DNA from: Alistipes sp.
GTDB lineage: Bacteria > Bacteroidota > Bacteroidia > Bacteroidales > Rikenellaceae
DNA: 64,000 bases
Reading direction: 5' to 3'
Assembly: GCA_020026415.1 (NCBI GenBank)
Contig: JAHHQL010000003.1
Location: forward strand, 62,001-126,000
Position numbers and translations under genes: made by a program. A model generated the notes under the pieces. The model was not told the DNA's origin. It made no database searches and saw nothing but the letters and a program-made list of their open reading frames with translations. Shown in pieces: positions 53,339 through 62,864 of the stretch. Numbering within the stretch: position 1 is the first letter of the stretch; each line of letters begins with the position of its first letter.

Positions 53339-53605
53339 ATGAAGATAGATTCCAAATTCCAAATCCGTGAAATGGCAGGCGAACATGTCATCGTACAGCC
53401 GGGTCACTTGGGAGTCGATATGACCCGTATCATTTCGCTCAACGCCACATCGCTTTTCCTGTGGCAGGAGTTGCATGACAAGGAATTTACGGCAGAGGAT
53501 GCCGCGCGCCTGCTCTCGGAAAACTACAATGTCGATGCCGCCACCGCCCTTCGCGATGCGGAGGCATGGTGTCGGAAACTCGTTGAAAACGGATTGGCAA
53601 AATAA
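53339..53605 (+). CDS. Orphan PqqD-like RiPP recognition element protein
   Basis: Protein of 88 residues with the PqqD winged-helix fold. Sequence FQIREMAGEHVIVQPG, then MTRIISLNATSLFLWQELHDKEFTAEDAARLL and YNVDAATALRDAEAWCRKLVENGL, is the typical three-strand then three-helix pattern of RRE domains that hold peptide precursors. No radical-SAM maturase or precursor peptide is seen in this window. First gene of a run ending in a TonB receptor and HMA protein. Confidence 0.8.
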   Translation: MKIDSKFQIREMAGEHVIVQPGHLGVDMTRIISLNATSLFLWQELHDKEFTAEDAARLLSENYNVDAATALRDAEAWCRKLVENGLAK

Positions 53606-53632
53606 ATAATCATACAGGGTCGGGCAAAACCC

Positions 53633-54046
53633 ATGAAACACCGCAAATCCATATCACTGGGACTTATGGCCGTCTATCTTCTGACGACCCTTCTCTCGGT
53701 GTACCTTTCGCTCACATGTATCTGTTCGCACGAGCGCGGCGAACGGCATGCCTGTGACACCTCGTGTCGTCACACACCGGGCGAAAGCGCGGATTCTTTC
53801 CGCATGGATCCGTCGTGTCGCTGTCTGCATCACTATCTTGCCGACAACACGAACCTCTATGTGGATTCCAACCGCGACCGCAGTCATGCCCCCTCCCTGC
53901 AACTCCTTCAGATCCTCCTCCCGACGGAAATCCGTACGGAATACGAGGAGCAGACCACGGAACGGATTCCCGCCCCGCGCTCCGTCCCGCTCCATTCGCA
54001 CATCATTACACCGCGCCCCCTGCGCGGCCCTCCCGCATTGGTTTAA
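53633..54046 (+). CDS. Cys/His-rich membrane-anchored protein, probable metal-binding
   Basis: Protein of 137 residues. A hydrophobic segment covers about 8-28. It is followed by a dense cluster of potential ligands: Cys29, Cys31, Cys41, Cys45, Cys62 and Cys64, with His33, His39, His47, His66 and His67. The C-terminal 50 residues are Pro/Arg-rich with two HS-like motifs. It probably sits in the inner membrane with its ligand cluster outside the cytoplasm. No named family recognised. It is 27 bp after the pqqD-like gene and about 90 bp before the TonB receptor. Confidence 0.6.
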   Translation: MKHRKSISLGLMAVYLLTTLLSVYLSLTCICSHERGERHACDTSCRHTPGESADSFRMDPSCRCLHHYLADNTNLYVDSNRDRSHAPSLQLLQILLPTEIRTEYEEQTTERIPAPRSVPLHSHIITPRPLRGPPALV

Positions 54047-54139
54047 AATCCGACCTTTCGGTTTGTCATTCGAGACAAACCTCGATGCGACACACTCCTG
54101 CCGCATCATCAAAAGATCTTTTTAAACCATTGCAAAACA

Positions 54140-56470
54140 ATGAAAATCAACAAAATACTTTTCACGGGTCTTTTCGGACTCGCCACCTTCCTGTCCGCTC
54201 ACGCACAGGAAGTACGCGGTACGGTCGTCGATGAACAAAAAGAAATCCTTGTCGGCGCATCGGTCTATTGGGCAGACACCCGCGTGGGTACGAGCGTCGA
54301 TGTCGAAGGACGCTTCCATCTGCACCGCGTCAAAGGCTACGACCGCCTCGTGGCCTCGTTTTTGGGCTATCTCAACGACACGATTCAAGTCAAAGAGGGT
54401 GTCAGCCTTGCCGATTTCGTCCTCAAGCCCGAAGGCATGGGACTTGAAACCGTCGTCATCAACTCCAACCAGAGCGGCAACTACGTCAAACGTATGGGTA
54501 CCGTGAAAACCGAGATGATCTCGTTCGCGGGTCTGTGCAAAATGGCATGTTGCAATCTTGCCGAATCATTCGAGAACTCGGCATCGGTGACCGTCGGTTA
54601 CAGCGATGCCATTTCGGGTGCGCGTCAGATCAAGATGCTCGGTCTGGCAGGTACCTACACCCAGATTCTCGACGAAAACCGCCCCATCATGCGCGGTCTG
54701 AGTACCCCCTACGGACTGAGTTATACGCCGGGTATGTGGCTCAACTCGATTCAGGTTTCCAAAGGCGTGTCGTCCGTGACAGCAGGACACGAAGCCATCA
54801 CCGGACAGATCAACCTCGAACACCGCAAACCGACCGATTCGGAGCGTCTGTTCGTCAATCTCTACCTCGATGACGAGTTGCGTCCCGAGGCGAACATCTC
54901 GTCGGCAATTCCGATCAACGACCGCCTCTCGACCGTCCTGCTGTTGCACGGCTCGGCCGACACCGAAGCACGCAGCATGCACCACATGGACAAGAACCAC
55001 GACGGCTTCCGCGATATGCCCCGTTCGAACCAGATCAACGTGGCAAACCGCTGGCTCTACACCGCACCGAGCGGTTTCCAGTTGCGTTGGGGTGCGAAAT
55101 ACACGCAGGAGGAACGCCTCGGCGGACAACTCCGCTACAAACGCAGCATGCGCGATCGGATGCACTCGGCATGGCAGGACGAGGAGACCCTCTACGGCTC
55201 GTTCATCCGCAACCGCAATGCAGGAGCCTACATCAAGGCGGCAAAACCCGTCGGACGCTCGGTTTACGACCTCTTCGAAGAGAACGAACTGCGCTCGAAC
55301 ATCGCGTTTGTGGCCGACTTCGACCACTTCAACGAGGATGCCTACTTCGGTCTGAACAACTACAAGGGTAACGAAAATTCGCTGGCGGCAACCCTCATGT
55401 ACAACCACTATTTCACGACCCGTTCGTCGCTGATCATCGGATCGCAACTCCACCTGCAATATTTCGACGAGCAGTTGGACAACAACACTCCGTGGATCGC
55501 GCAGTCGCCCGCCCTTCACTACAATCTCGACCGCAACGAGCGCGAGGCCGGTCTTTTCACCGAATACACCTACACCGTCAAAGAGAAATTGTCGCTGGTG
55601 GCGGGTATTCGCGGAGACTACAACCACTACTACGACCGATTCTTCCTTACACCGCGCGGCCACATCAAATGGGATCCGAGCCGTTCGACCACCCTGCGCC
55701 TGTCGGCAGGTTTGGGCTACCGCTCGACGAACATCATCACCGACCACATCGGGATCCTCACCACAGGTCGTCAGATCCGCCTTTCCGAGGCATTCCGCGA
55801 CATCGACCGCATGGAGAAGGCTCTGACCTTGGGCGGCAGCATCACACAGACGTTCGGTCTGGTAAAAAAGGACGATGCCACGCTGAGCCTCGACTACTTC
55901 CGCACGGAGTTCTACAACTCGGTGGTGGTCGATCAGGAGTACTCGCCCTCCGAGATCATGATCTACAACACCGACGGCCGTTCCTACACCGACACCTATC
56001 AGGTCGATTTCACGTGGACGCCCGTCGAGCGACTGGACATCTTCGCCACGTTCCGTTACACCAATTCGTCGATGACGATCAATCGTCCCGACGGCACGAC
56101 CGCCAAGGTTGAACGTCCGCTCGTCAGCCAGTACAAAACGCTTCTGAACATTCAGTACGCCACCAAGTTCCGCCGCTGGACGTTCGATGCCACGGCACAA
56201 TACAACGGCGGTTCGCGCATCCCCACGCAGACGGGTGTTTTGGCCGATGCCTACCACACGCCCGCCTACCCCGTGTTCTTCGCACAGATCACCCGCAAGG
56301 TGGGTCGTTTCGACCTCTACCTCGGTTGCGAGAACATCGCCGACTACCGCCAGAAAGATCCGATCATGGGTGCCGACCGCCCCTTCTCGACGGCCTTCAA
56401 CTCGATGAACGTGTGGGGTCCGCTCATGGGTCGCAAGTTCTACTTCGGCCTGCGCTTTAACTTATATTAA
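54140..56470 (+). CDS. TonB-dependent receptor, probable metal (copper) uptake type
   Basis: Outer-membrane receptor of 776 residues with signal peptide ending near LSAHAQ. A carboxypeptidase-regulatory-like domain spans about 24-95 (VRGTVVDEQKEILVGASVYW). The plug follows (IKMLGLAGTYTQILDENRP, then PGMWLNSIQVSKG). The beta-barrel runs from about 220 and ends in an aromatic residue (FGLRFNLY). The plug has a CCN motif near residue 135 (MACCNLAESFENSASV), seen in a Bacteroidota receptor subgroup encoded beside HMA proteins. No SusD partner follows, which argues against glycan uptake. Confidence 0.88.
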   Translation: MKINKILFTGLFGLATFLSAHAQEVRGTVVDEQKEILVGASVYWADTRVGTSVDVEGRFHLHRVKGYDRLVASFLGYLNDTIQVKEGVSLADFVLKPEGMGLETVVINSNQSGNYVKRMGTVKTEMISFAGLCKMACCNLAESFENSASVTVGYSDAISGARQIKMLGLAGTYTQILDENRPIMRGLSTPYGLSYTPGMWLNSIQVSKGVSSVTAGHEAITGQINLEHRKPTDSERLFVNLYLDDELRPEANISSAIPINDRLSTVLLLHGSADTEARSMHHMDKNHDGFRDMPRSNQINVANRWLYTAPSGFQLRWGAKYTQEERLGGQLRYKRSMRDRMHSAWQDEETLYGSFIRNRNAGAYIKAAKPVGRSVYDLFEENELRSNIAFVADFDHFNEDAYFGLNNYKGNENSLAATLMYNHYFTTRSSLIIGSQLHLQYFDEQLDNNTPWIAQSPALHYNLDRNEREAGLFTEYTYTVKEKLSLVAGIRGDYNHYYDRFFLTPRGHIKWDPSRSTTLRLSAGLGYRSTNIITDHIGILTTGRQIRLSEAFRDIDRMEKALTLGGSITQTFGLVKKDDATLSLDYFRTEFYNSVVVDQEYSPSEIMIYNTDGRSYTDTYQVDFTWTPVERLDIFATFRYTNSSMTINRPDGTTAKVERPLVSQYKTLLNIQYATKFRRWTFDATAQYNGGSRIPTQTGVLADAYHTPAYPVFFAQITRKVGRFDLYLGCENIADYRQKDPIMGADRPFSTAFNSMNVWGPLMGRKFYFGLRFNLY

Positions 56471-56502
56471 CAGAGTGTAAAAACTTTAAAACATCCGATA
56501 CC

Positions 56503-56823
56503 ATGAAAAAAATTATCTTGCTCACGCTGGCTCTCGTGATGAGCCTGACGATTGCGGCGGCCAAAGCCCCCGCCCGGAAAACCGTCAAGACGACGGTCTT
56601 CACCACCGATCTCCACTGCCACAGTTGTGTCAATAAGATCATGAACAACGTACCGATGTTCGGCAAAGGTGTCAAAGACGTGAAAGTAAACATAGATACC
56701 AAAGAGGTGACAATCGTTTACGATGCCTCGAAAAACACGGATCAGCATCTGATCGAAGCCTTCCGTTCTCTGAAGATCAACGCTGAAGTAAAAGATAAAA
56801 AACCCGCTCCCGAAAAGAAATAA
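56503..56823 (+). CDS. Exported heavy-metal-associated (HMA) domain protein
   Basis: Small periplasmic metallochaperone-like protein of 106 residues. A signal peptide ends near AAAKA. One ferredoxin-like HMA domain has the metal motif HCHSC with Cys39 and Cys42, preceded by TTDLH. The tail is Lys/Pro-rich. CxxC HMA domains typically carry Cu(I). It lies 32 bp after the TonB receptor, so the two probably share a transcript and handle metal across the periplasm. Confidence 0.88.
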   Translation: MKKIILLTLALVMSLTIAAAKAPARKTVKTTVFTTDLHCHSCVNKIMNNVPMFGKGVKDVKVNIDTKEVTIVYDASKNTDQHLIEAFRSLKINAEVKDKKPAPEKK

Positions 56824-56837
56824 TCGGGCGCAAAAAC

Positions 56838-56876
56838 AAACGGGCGGGAAACCTTAAAAGGTTTCCCGCCCGTTTT
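56838..56876 (+). terminator. Terminator of the PqqD-TonB receptor-HMA cluster
   Basis: AAACGGGCGGGAAACC pairs with GGTTTCCCGCCCGTTT around a 6-nt loop, followed by T residues. Confidence 0.92.
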
Positions 56877-56884
56877 TATGGACA

Positions 56885-56921
56885 CAAAAACGGGTCGCAC
56901 TTCGGAAGTGCGACCCGTTTC
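56885..56921 (-). terminator. Terminator of yidC
   Basis: AACGGGTCGCACTTC and AAGTGCGACCCGTT form a near-perfect hairpin, with an A run on its left that gives a U run in the minus transcript. Confidence 0.88.
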
Positions 56922-56942
56922 GTGTACGGATTCGTTGTCCGC

Positions 56943-58889
56943 TTATTTCTTGTTGTTTCTCATGCGTGTCTCCTGTTCGCGCATAAGTTCCTCGTAACGA
57001 GCCTGAAAACGCGATTTCTTGCCGTTCGATTTCTTGGCGGCATTGGCATTCATGATCGCCTGAATCTTCGTGTCATCGACGAAGTGGCGGATGATCTGCG
57101 TCTGACCGATCGTGAAGAGGTTCGACAGCAGGTAGTAGTAACACAAACCGCTCGAATAGGAGTTGAACCACAGGAGCATCATGATCGGCATCAGATAAAC
57201 CATCATGAACTTCATGCCGGCCATCTGAGGCTGCGAGGCCGAGGTCTGGTTGTAGTTGTAGAGCGAGTAGCCGAACAACGACACCGCCATCAAGAGGGCA
57301 AACAGACTGATGTGGTCTCCGTACATCGGGATCGAGAACGGCAACTGAAGAATACTGTCGTAAGACGAAAGATCATCGGCCCACAGGAACGACTGCCCGC
57401 GCAACTCGATTGATGCGGGGAAGAAGCGGAACATGGCGTAGAGGATCGGCAACTGGATGAGCATCGGAATGCAACCGCCTGCGGGGTTGATGCCTGCCTT
57501 GCGGTAGAGTTGCATGGTCTCCTGCTGACGCTTCATGGCGTCTTCGGGTTTGGGGTATTTCTTGTTGATCTCCTCGGTCTGCGGCTTGATCAGACGCATT
57601 TTGGCCATCGAGACATAACTCTTGTAGGTCATCGGCGAAATGACCAACTTGACAAGCAGCACCAGAATGAAGATGATGATACCGAAGTTGGCGACATACT
57701 GGCGCAGGAAGTCGAATACGGGGATCACGCAATAGCGGTTCACCCATCCGAAGATTCCCCAGCCCAGCGGGACGAGACGTTCGAGATAAAGATCGCCGTA
57801 GCGTTCGCTTTCGTCGGCCACGTTCTTCAGAATCGAGAATTTGTTCGGGCCGAAGTAGAATCCGAAGTCGAACTGCGAGCCATCACCTTCAAACGGGACG
57901 GACATCTCCGACGAGAAACGCTTGATGAATCCCGAACCGGGCTGATCCGTATCGAACTTCACGTTGGCATAACCCAAGTTCTTCGTGGCGATGAACACCG
58001 ATGAGAAATACTGCTGTTTGAAGGCCACCCAGTTCACCTGCGAGGTCAATTCCTCTCCCTTCGATGCCTCGGCCATGCCGATGTCGTCGATCGAGGTCTC
58101 GCCGGGCAGACGATAGGCGATCGTCGTGTACATATTTTCGTTCTTGAAGCCCTTCTCGTTCTGGTAGGAGGTGTTTGCCCACGTGATGTTCAGAAGCGAC
58201 TGGTTGGCCATGAGTTGAGCCATGCCCACCCATTTCACGTCGTAATCCACCAGAAACTTGTCGGCCTCGTGCTCACCGCCACGGATCGTGTAGTGATACT
58301 CCAGAGCCGACTCCTCGGCAAATTTCAGACGCATCACCACCTTCGAATTACCCTCCGTGTCCTTCACGACGGGATCAGCCTCGAACGTATAGTCGCGCGT
58401 ATTGACGGGGACGTTGTTCAAGCCGTTCTTCACGAAGAACGAAAGGTTGAAATCGGCGGTCGTCGGATCGAACATCTCGACGGGTTGTCCGTCTTTATCC
58501 TCGGCATATTTCGTGTAATTCTTCAGCGTAACGCCCGTAATCTGACCTCCGCGGGTCGAAAATCGCACCTTGATTTCATCATTCTCGACCACGAACTCCT
58601 CGGCCTCACGGCTCTGGGCAGCAGCCAGATACTCGCCCTCGCGGGCAATTCTCTTCTCCAATGCGGCAGCGGCGATCTCTTCGGGCGTGCGGGTATCGGC
58701 CTGCAACTCCACCTTTGTCGAATCTGCGGCAACGGGTTCGGGGGCATTTGCGGCGGCAATCGAATCCTGCTGCATCTGCCACTCAGCCATGGTACGCTGG
58801 TTTTCGGCCTGCTCCTTATTGCTCAAATAGGCGAATCCGAAAAACAGGATGCCCATAAGAACAATACCAATAATTGTCTTTTTATCCAT
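56943..58889 (-). CDS. yidC: Membrane protein insertase YidC
   Basis: Inserts and folds inner-membrane proteins with or without SecYEG. The 648 residues comprise an N-terminal anchor helix (IIGIVLMGILFFGFAYL), a large periplasmic domain of about 60-370, and the conserved five-helix Oxa1 core from about 380 (NFGIIIFILVLLVKLVISPMTY, CIPMLIQLPILYAMFRFFP). The C-terminus is basic, suited to ribosome contact. It lies downstream of pyrG with a 170-bp gap. Confidence 0.96.
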   Translation of the reverse strand: MDKKTIIGIVLMGILFFGFAYLSNKEQAENQRTMAEWQMQQDSIAAANAPEPVAADSTKVELQADTRTPEEIAAAALEKRIAREGEYLAAAQSREAEEFVVENDEIKVRFSTRGGQITGVTLKNYTKYAEDKDGQPVEMFDPTTADFNLSFFVKNGLNNVPVNTRDYTFEADPVVKDTEGNSKVVMRLKFAEESALEYHYTIRGGEHEADKFLVDYDVKWVGMAQLMANQSLLNITWANTSYQNEKGFKNENMYTTIAYRLPGETSIDDIGMAEASKGEELTSQVNWVAFKQQYFSSVFIATKNLGYANVKFDTDQPGSGFIKRFSSEMSVPFEGDGSQFDFGFYFGPNKFSILKNVADESERYGDLYLERLVPLGWGIFGWVNRYCVIPVFDFLRQYVANFGIIIFILVLLVKLVISPMTYKSYVSMAKMRLIKPQTEEINKKYPKPEDAMKRQQETMQLYRKAGINPAGGCIPMLIQLPILYAMFRFFPASIELRGQSFLWADDLSSYDSILQLPFSIPMYGDHISLFALLMAVSLFGYSLYNYNQTSASQPQMAGMKFMMVYLMPIMMLLWFNSYSSGLCYYYLLSNLFTIGQTQIIRHFVDDTKIQAIMNANAAKKSNGKKSRFQARYEELMREQETRMRNNKK

Positions 58890-59059
58890 TTATATATTAC
58901 TTTTTTAAGGTTCCGTCCCGGTGTTCTGCCCCTCGTTGAAGCCCTCTTCCATTAGATGCCAAGTCCCCTCGACAGAGGGGATTTGACAGGGAATCGGGAC
59001 AACCGATCGGGAAATCGCGCCCCTTCAGGGGTGCCAACACTGTTCGAATCCTGCGTGTG
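58890..59059. other. Gap between yidC and pyrG with short hairpins
   Basis: About 170 bp. Two short inverted repeats, TCCCCT/AGGGGA near 58964-58981 and CCCCT/AGGGG near 59020-59031, give small hairpins but no T run. No gene. They may be remnants of an intergenic repeat family. Confidence 0.4.
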
Positions 59060-60685
59060 TTATTTCTTCTCTTCGGAATACTCCAGCGCGGCCTTCACAA
59101 ATGCCACAAACAGGGGAGAGGGATTGTGAACCGTACTCTTGTATTCGGGATGATACTGCGTACCGATGAACCAGCGGAGTTCGGGAATCTCGACAACCTC
59201 CACCAGACCCGTTTCGGGGTTCGTGCCGACGGTCTTCATGCCTGCGGCCTCGAACTGATCGCGATACTCGCTGTTAAACTCATAACGGTGGCGGTGACGC
59301 TCCGAGATGTTGAGTTTTCCGTAAGCCTCGGCAACCTTCGAGCCTCTGCGCAAGGTACAGGGATAAGCACCCAGACGCATCGTGCCGCCCTTTGCGGTCA
59401 CTTCTTTCTGTTCCTCCATCAGATCAATCACGGGATGTGTCGTCTTGGTCTCCATCTCCACCGAGTTGGCATCCGTCCAACCCAGCACGTTGCGGGCGAA
59501 CTCGATCACGGCACACTGCATACCCAGACAAATTCCCAAAAACGGGATGTTGTTTTCGCGGGCATACTTCACACCGAGAATCTTACCCTCGATACCGCGA
59601 TTACCGAAACCGGGAGCAACCAAAATACCGTTCATGCCGCCCAAGGTCTCCCCGATGTTGGCTTCGGTGAGTTTCTCGGAATTTACATAGCAGAGTTTCA
59701 CCTTGCACTTGTTCACGGCACCTGCATGCACGAACGATTCGCTGATCGACTTGTAGGCATCGGGCAGTTCGGTATATTTACCGACCAGAGCGATCTTGAT
59801 GACCTTCGTCGGGTTCTTCACGCGCTCCACGAAATCGCGCCATGCGTCCATATCGGGTTCCTGATCGGCGGGCATGTCGAGTTTCGAGAGGACGACCTCG
59901 TCCAGATGCTGTTCGTGCATCTTCAAAGGCACCTCGTAGATGGTCGGCACGTCGATCGACTCCATCACGGCATTGGCATCGACGTTGCAGAACAGGGCGA
60001 CCTTACGCTTCAGATCGGCCGACAGCGGATGCTCGGTACGCAGAACGAGGATGTCGGGCTGCAAACCGTTCTCCAACAAGGCCTTCACCGAGTGCTGCGT
60101 GGGTTTGGTCTTCAACTCGCCCGAAGCGGCCAGATAAGGGATCAGGGTCAGGTGAACCAGACAGGTGTTCTTCACGCCCAACTGGTAGCGCAACTGACGC
60201 ACCGACTCGATGAACGGCAGCGACTCGATGTCGCCGACCGTACCGCCGATCTCGGTGATGATCACATCGTAGATCTTCTGCTGACCGAGCAACTGGATGC
60301 GACGCTTGATCTCGTCGGTGATGTGGGGAATGACCTGCACGGTCTTACCCAGATATTCGCCCTTACGCTCCTTCTCGATGACGCTCTTGTAGATACGTCC
60401 CGTCGTGACGTTGTTGGCACGCGAGGTGGGATGGTTCGTGAAACGCTCGTAGTGTCCCAAGTCGAGGTCGGTTTCCGTACCGTCCTCCGTCACATAGCAT
60501 TCGCCGTGCTCGTAGGGGTTAAGCGTTCCCGGATCCACATTGATGTAGGGATCGAGTTTCTGAATGGTCACCGAATAGCCGCGAGCCTGCAACAGGCGGG
60601 CAATAGATGATGAAATAATTCCTTTACCGAGCGACGAAGCGACACCGCCCGTAACAAAAATGTACTTAGGTTTGGAAAGTTTCAT
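59060..60685 (-). CDS. pyrG: CTP synthase
   Basis: Makes CTP from UTP, ATP and glutamine. Of 541 residues, the N-terminal synthetase domain begins YIFVTGGVASSLGKGI (P-loop) and has LDPYINVDPGTLNPYEHGE. The C-terminal glutamine amidotransferase domain has the nucleophile cysteine in FLGICLGMQ and the His-Glu pair near the end (QYHPEYKS). Full-length and typical. It lies 7 bp after the DUF349 gene, in the same direction. Confidence 0.97.
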   Translation of the reverse strand: MKLSKPKYIFVTGGVASSLGKGIISSSIARLLQARGYSVTIQKLDPYINVDPGTLNPYEHGECYVTEDGTETDLDLGHYERFTNHPTSRANNVTTGRIYKSVIEKERKGEYLGKTVQVIPHITDEIKRRIQLLGQQKIYDVIITEIGGTVGDIESLPFIESVRQLRYQLGVKNTCLVHLTLIPYLAASGELKTKPTQHSVKALLENGLQPDILVLRTEHPLSADLKRKVALFCNVDANAVMESIDVPTIYEVPLKMHEQHLDEVVLSKLDMPADQEPDMDAWRDFVERVKNPTKVIKIALVGKYTELPDAYKSISESFVHAGAVNKCKVKLCYVNSEKLTEANIGETLGGMNGILVAPGFGNRGIEGKILGVKYARENNIPFLGICLGMQCAVIEFARNVLGWTDANSVEMETKTTHPVIDLMEEQKEVTAKGGTMRLGAYPCTLRRGSKVAEAYGKLNISERHRHRYEFNSEYRDQFEAAGMKTVGTNPETGLVEVVEIPELRWFIGTQYHPEYKSTVHNPSPLFVAFVKAALEYSEEKK

Positions 60686-60692
60686 TTCTTCT

Positions 60693-62702
60693 TTATTTAT
60701 CGTTGTTTTCTTTCGAATTTTGCTGTGCTTCCGAGTCGATCATACGAACCTTCTCGATATTTTGTGCGATCTCCTGCCGGATGCGGTCGATCTTCTGACG
60801 CACCTCGGCCACCAGCGAATCGGCGTTCTTTGACTTGGAGAAGAATCCGATGTTGTTCTCCAGCAGAGCGATCTCCTGCTCCATCTGGCGCACCTTGTTG
60901 TAGAGGTGTTCGCGCTCCGAACGCAGGCGTTTTTCACCGCCCTGACGCATCGACGACACCTTGTCGCGGAAACGGTTCATCGAGCGGTCGCGCTCCGACG
61001 AACGCAGGGCATCGAACAGCGAATCGACTGCCGCCTTGTAGCGTTTCTGAATGGCATCCTTCTGTCTGATGGGCACGAAACCGATCTCGCCCCAACGGCG
61101 TTGGAACGAGCGGATCACTTCGTAACCACCGGCCTTGACATCGGCCGAAGCCATCTCGTCGAGCAGAGCCTGCTTGCGGCGCAGGTTCTCTTCGTGCTCG
61201 GCATCCATGCTCGAAAAATGAGCGGCTTTGCGCTCGAAAAATTTGTCACATGCGGCGCGGAAGCGTTTCCACAAGGCATCCGAATGACGGCGCGATACGG
61301 CTCCGATCTTCTTCCAGCGTGCCTGCAAAGCGATCAGATCCTCCGTGGCCTTCTTCCACTCCTCGCTGTTTGCGAGCGATTCGGCGGCCTCGCAAATTTC
61401 GTTCTTGAGTTGGAGGTTATGTTCCATTTCGACCTTCACACCGGCGTAGAAGTTGCGTTTGAGTTCAAAGAACTTGTCGCACGCCATGCGGAAGCGTTCG
61501 TAAATGCGGTTGTTGTTTTTCTTGGGGGCAAAGCCGATGGTCTTCCACGTTTTCTGGATCTCCAGCAAACGGTCGCTGGCCTTGTTCCACTCCTTGCGCG
61601 AGGTGAGCGGCTGCGCGGAGAGTTCCTCGGCGGCCTCGCACAGACCCGCCTTGAGTTCGAGGTTCTTCAACTGCTCGTTCTTGAGTTGTTCGAAATGCTC
61701 CTGATGACGTTTGTTGATGCGGCTCGATGCGGCCTTGAAACGTTCCCACAACGACTCCTTAAATTCGTTCGCCACGGGACCCGTCTCGCGCCACTCGTCG
61801 TGCAGACGCTGCAACTTGTGGAAGGCCTCAACGACCGAGTCCTCCATCAGAAGGGCTTCGGCAGCCTCACACAACCGGACTTTCTGCTCGTAGTTCTTCT
61901 TCAAGTCCAGATCGCGCAGTTCCTTGTTGATCTTGATGAACGAATAGAAATTCTCGACATGGAGGTTGTAGGTCTCCCACAGATCCTTCACGTTTTGGGC
62001 GGGAACAAGCCCCGTATCCTTCCAACGCTGCTGCAATTCGCGGAACTTGTTGAACGTATGATTGAGCGTCTCGTCGGAATTAACCAGTTCCTTCAACTCC
62101 TCGATGATGCCGAGTTTGATGCGGAGGTTCTCCTCCTTCTCGGCTTCGAGGCCTGCCATAAATTCGTCTCTGAGGCGACGATACTCACGGAAATATTCTT
62201 TCAGTTTGATTTCGGCACCATCGACCTGCGGGGTGAACTCCTCGGCGGGAGCACCACTCTCAAGATAGGCGCGACGCTGGGTCTCGACCTCCTGACGGCG
62301 CAAACGATAAAAGGCAATCTTCAAAGCCTCCACTTCACGGCGCAACGACTGCACGGGCTGCTCTTCAAGCATGCGGCGGAACATATCGAGGATCTCCTCC
62401 TTGCTCTTACCGGCAAATTTGTCGGTGTCGGCCTCGCCCATTTCGATTTCGTCGTCCTCTTCCAGACCCGCCTCACGCGCGGCAAGTGCGGCATCCTCGT
62501 TCGAAAAATCGACCACCTCGGCCGACTGCGCGCGTTCTTCATCGTTGTCGCACGCCGCATCGGACACGTTTTGGGATTCCGTTCGGACGGATGATTGGGG
62601 TTGGTCGGCACAATTTACGGCCGGGGAAGTTCTCTGAACATCTTCAGCATTGCCGCTGACTTGCTCTTCGGGAGCAGAAAGTGTTGGTTTTTCAGTAGCC
62701 AT
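60693..62702 (-). CDS. DUF349 repeat protein
   Basis: Cytoplasmic, highly charged protein of 669 residues. An acidic, low-complexity N-terminal part (about 1-100) is followed by five DUF349 units of about 70 residues, each with a W-x-x-x-G core: QRWKDTGLV, DEWRETGPV, KTWKTIGFA, ARWKKIGAV and RRWGEIGFV. Each unit is helical with an FxxxxxxFF-like end. The C-terminus is coiled coil. DUF349 proteins have been linked to stress and morphology, but the molecular role is unclear. It shares a transcript with pyrG. Confidence 0.88.
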   Translation of the reverse strand: MATEKPTLSAPEEQVSGNAEDVQRTSPAVNCADQPQSSVRTESQNVSDAACDNDEERAQSAEVVDFSNEDAALAAREAGLEEDDEIEMGEADTDKFAGKSKEEILDMFRRMLEEQPVQSLRREVEALKIAFYRLRRQEVETQRRAYLESGAPAEEFTPQVDGAEIKLKEYFREYRRLRDEFMAGLEAEKEENLRIKLGIIEELKELVNSDETLNHTFNKFRELQQRWKDTGLVPAQNVKDLWETYNLHVENFYSFIKINKELRDLDLKKNYEQKVRLCEAAEALLMEDSVVEAFHKLQRLHDEWRETGPVANEFKESLWERFKAASSRINKRHQEHFEQLKNEQLKNLELKAGLCEAAEELSAQPLTSRKEWNKASDRLLEIQKTWKTIGFAPKKNNNRIYERFRMACDKFFELKRNFYAGVKVEMEHNLQLKNEICEAAESLANSEEWKKATEDLIALQARWKKIGAVSRRHSDALWKRFRAACDKFFERKAAHFSSMDAEHEENLRRKQALLDEMASADVKAGGYEVIRSFQRRWGEIGFVPIRQKDAIQKRYKAAVDSLFDALRSSERDRSMNRFRDKVSSMRQGGEKRLRSEREHLYNKVRQMEQEIALLENNIGFFSKSKNADSLVAEVRQKIDRIRQEIAQNIEKVRMIDSEAQQNSKENNDK

Positions 62703-62752
62703 CTCAGTAGTCTTTTTGATTCCGATTCATACACGACAGCATATAAATCTTG

Positions 62753-62760
62753 CAAATATA
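62753..62760 (-). promoter_or_regulatory. Putative promoter of the DUF349-pyrG operon
   Basis: On the minus strand TATATTTG matches the -7 consensus about 50 nt upstream of the DUF349 start. The -33 box is weak. Confidence 0.5.
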
Positions 62761-62818
62761 ACCATATTATATGGATTTCGGAAGTTTTACCGCCAAAAGA
62801 TTCGCCCCGAAATCCACG

Positions 62819-62863
62819 AAAAATGCCGTCTGAAACGATTTTCGATCCTTCAGACGGCATTTT
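62819..62863 (-). terminator. Terminator of the DEAD-box helicase gene
   Basis: AAATGCCGTCTGAA pairs with TTCAGACGGCATTT (62821-62834 and 62849-62862) around a 14-nt loop, with A-rich sequence on its left giving U in the minus transcript. Confidence 0.88.
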
Positions 62864-62864
62864 G

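Noticed and set aside
53633..54046. Precursor peptide for the PqqD-like protein
   Set aside because: At 137 residues with a membrane segment and spread Cys/His ligands it does not look like a leader-core RiPP precursor.
54566..56257. Minus-strand open frame of 563 codons opposite the TonB receptor
   Set aside because: Antisense shadow; Val/Arg-rich and unlike any family, whereas the receptor has full signal, plug and barrel.
59057..60610. Plus-strand open frame of 517 codons opposite pyrG
   Set aside because: Antisense to CTP synthase, with no start signal or domain.
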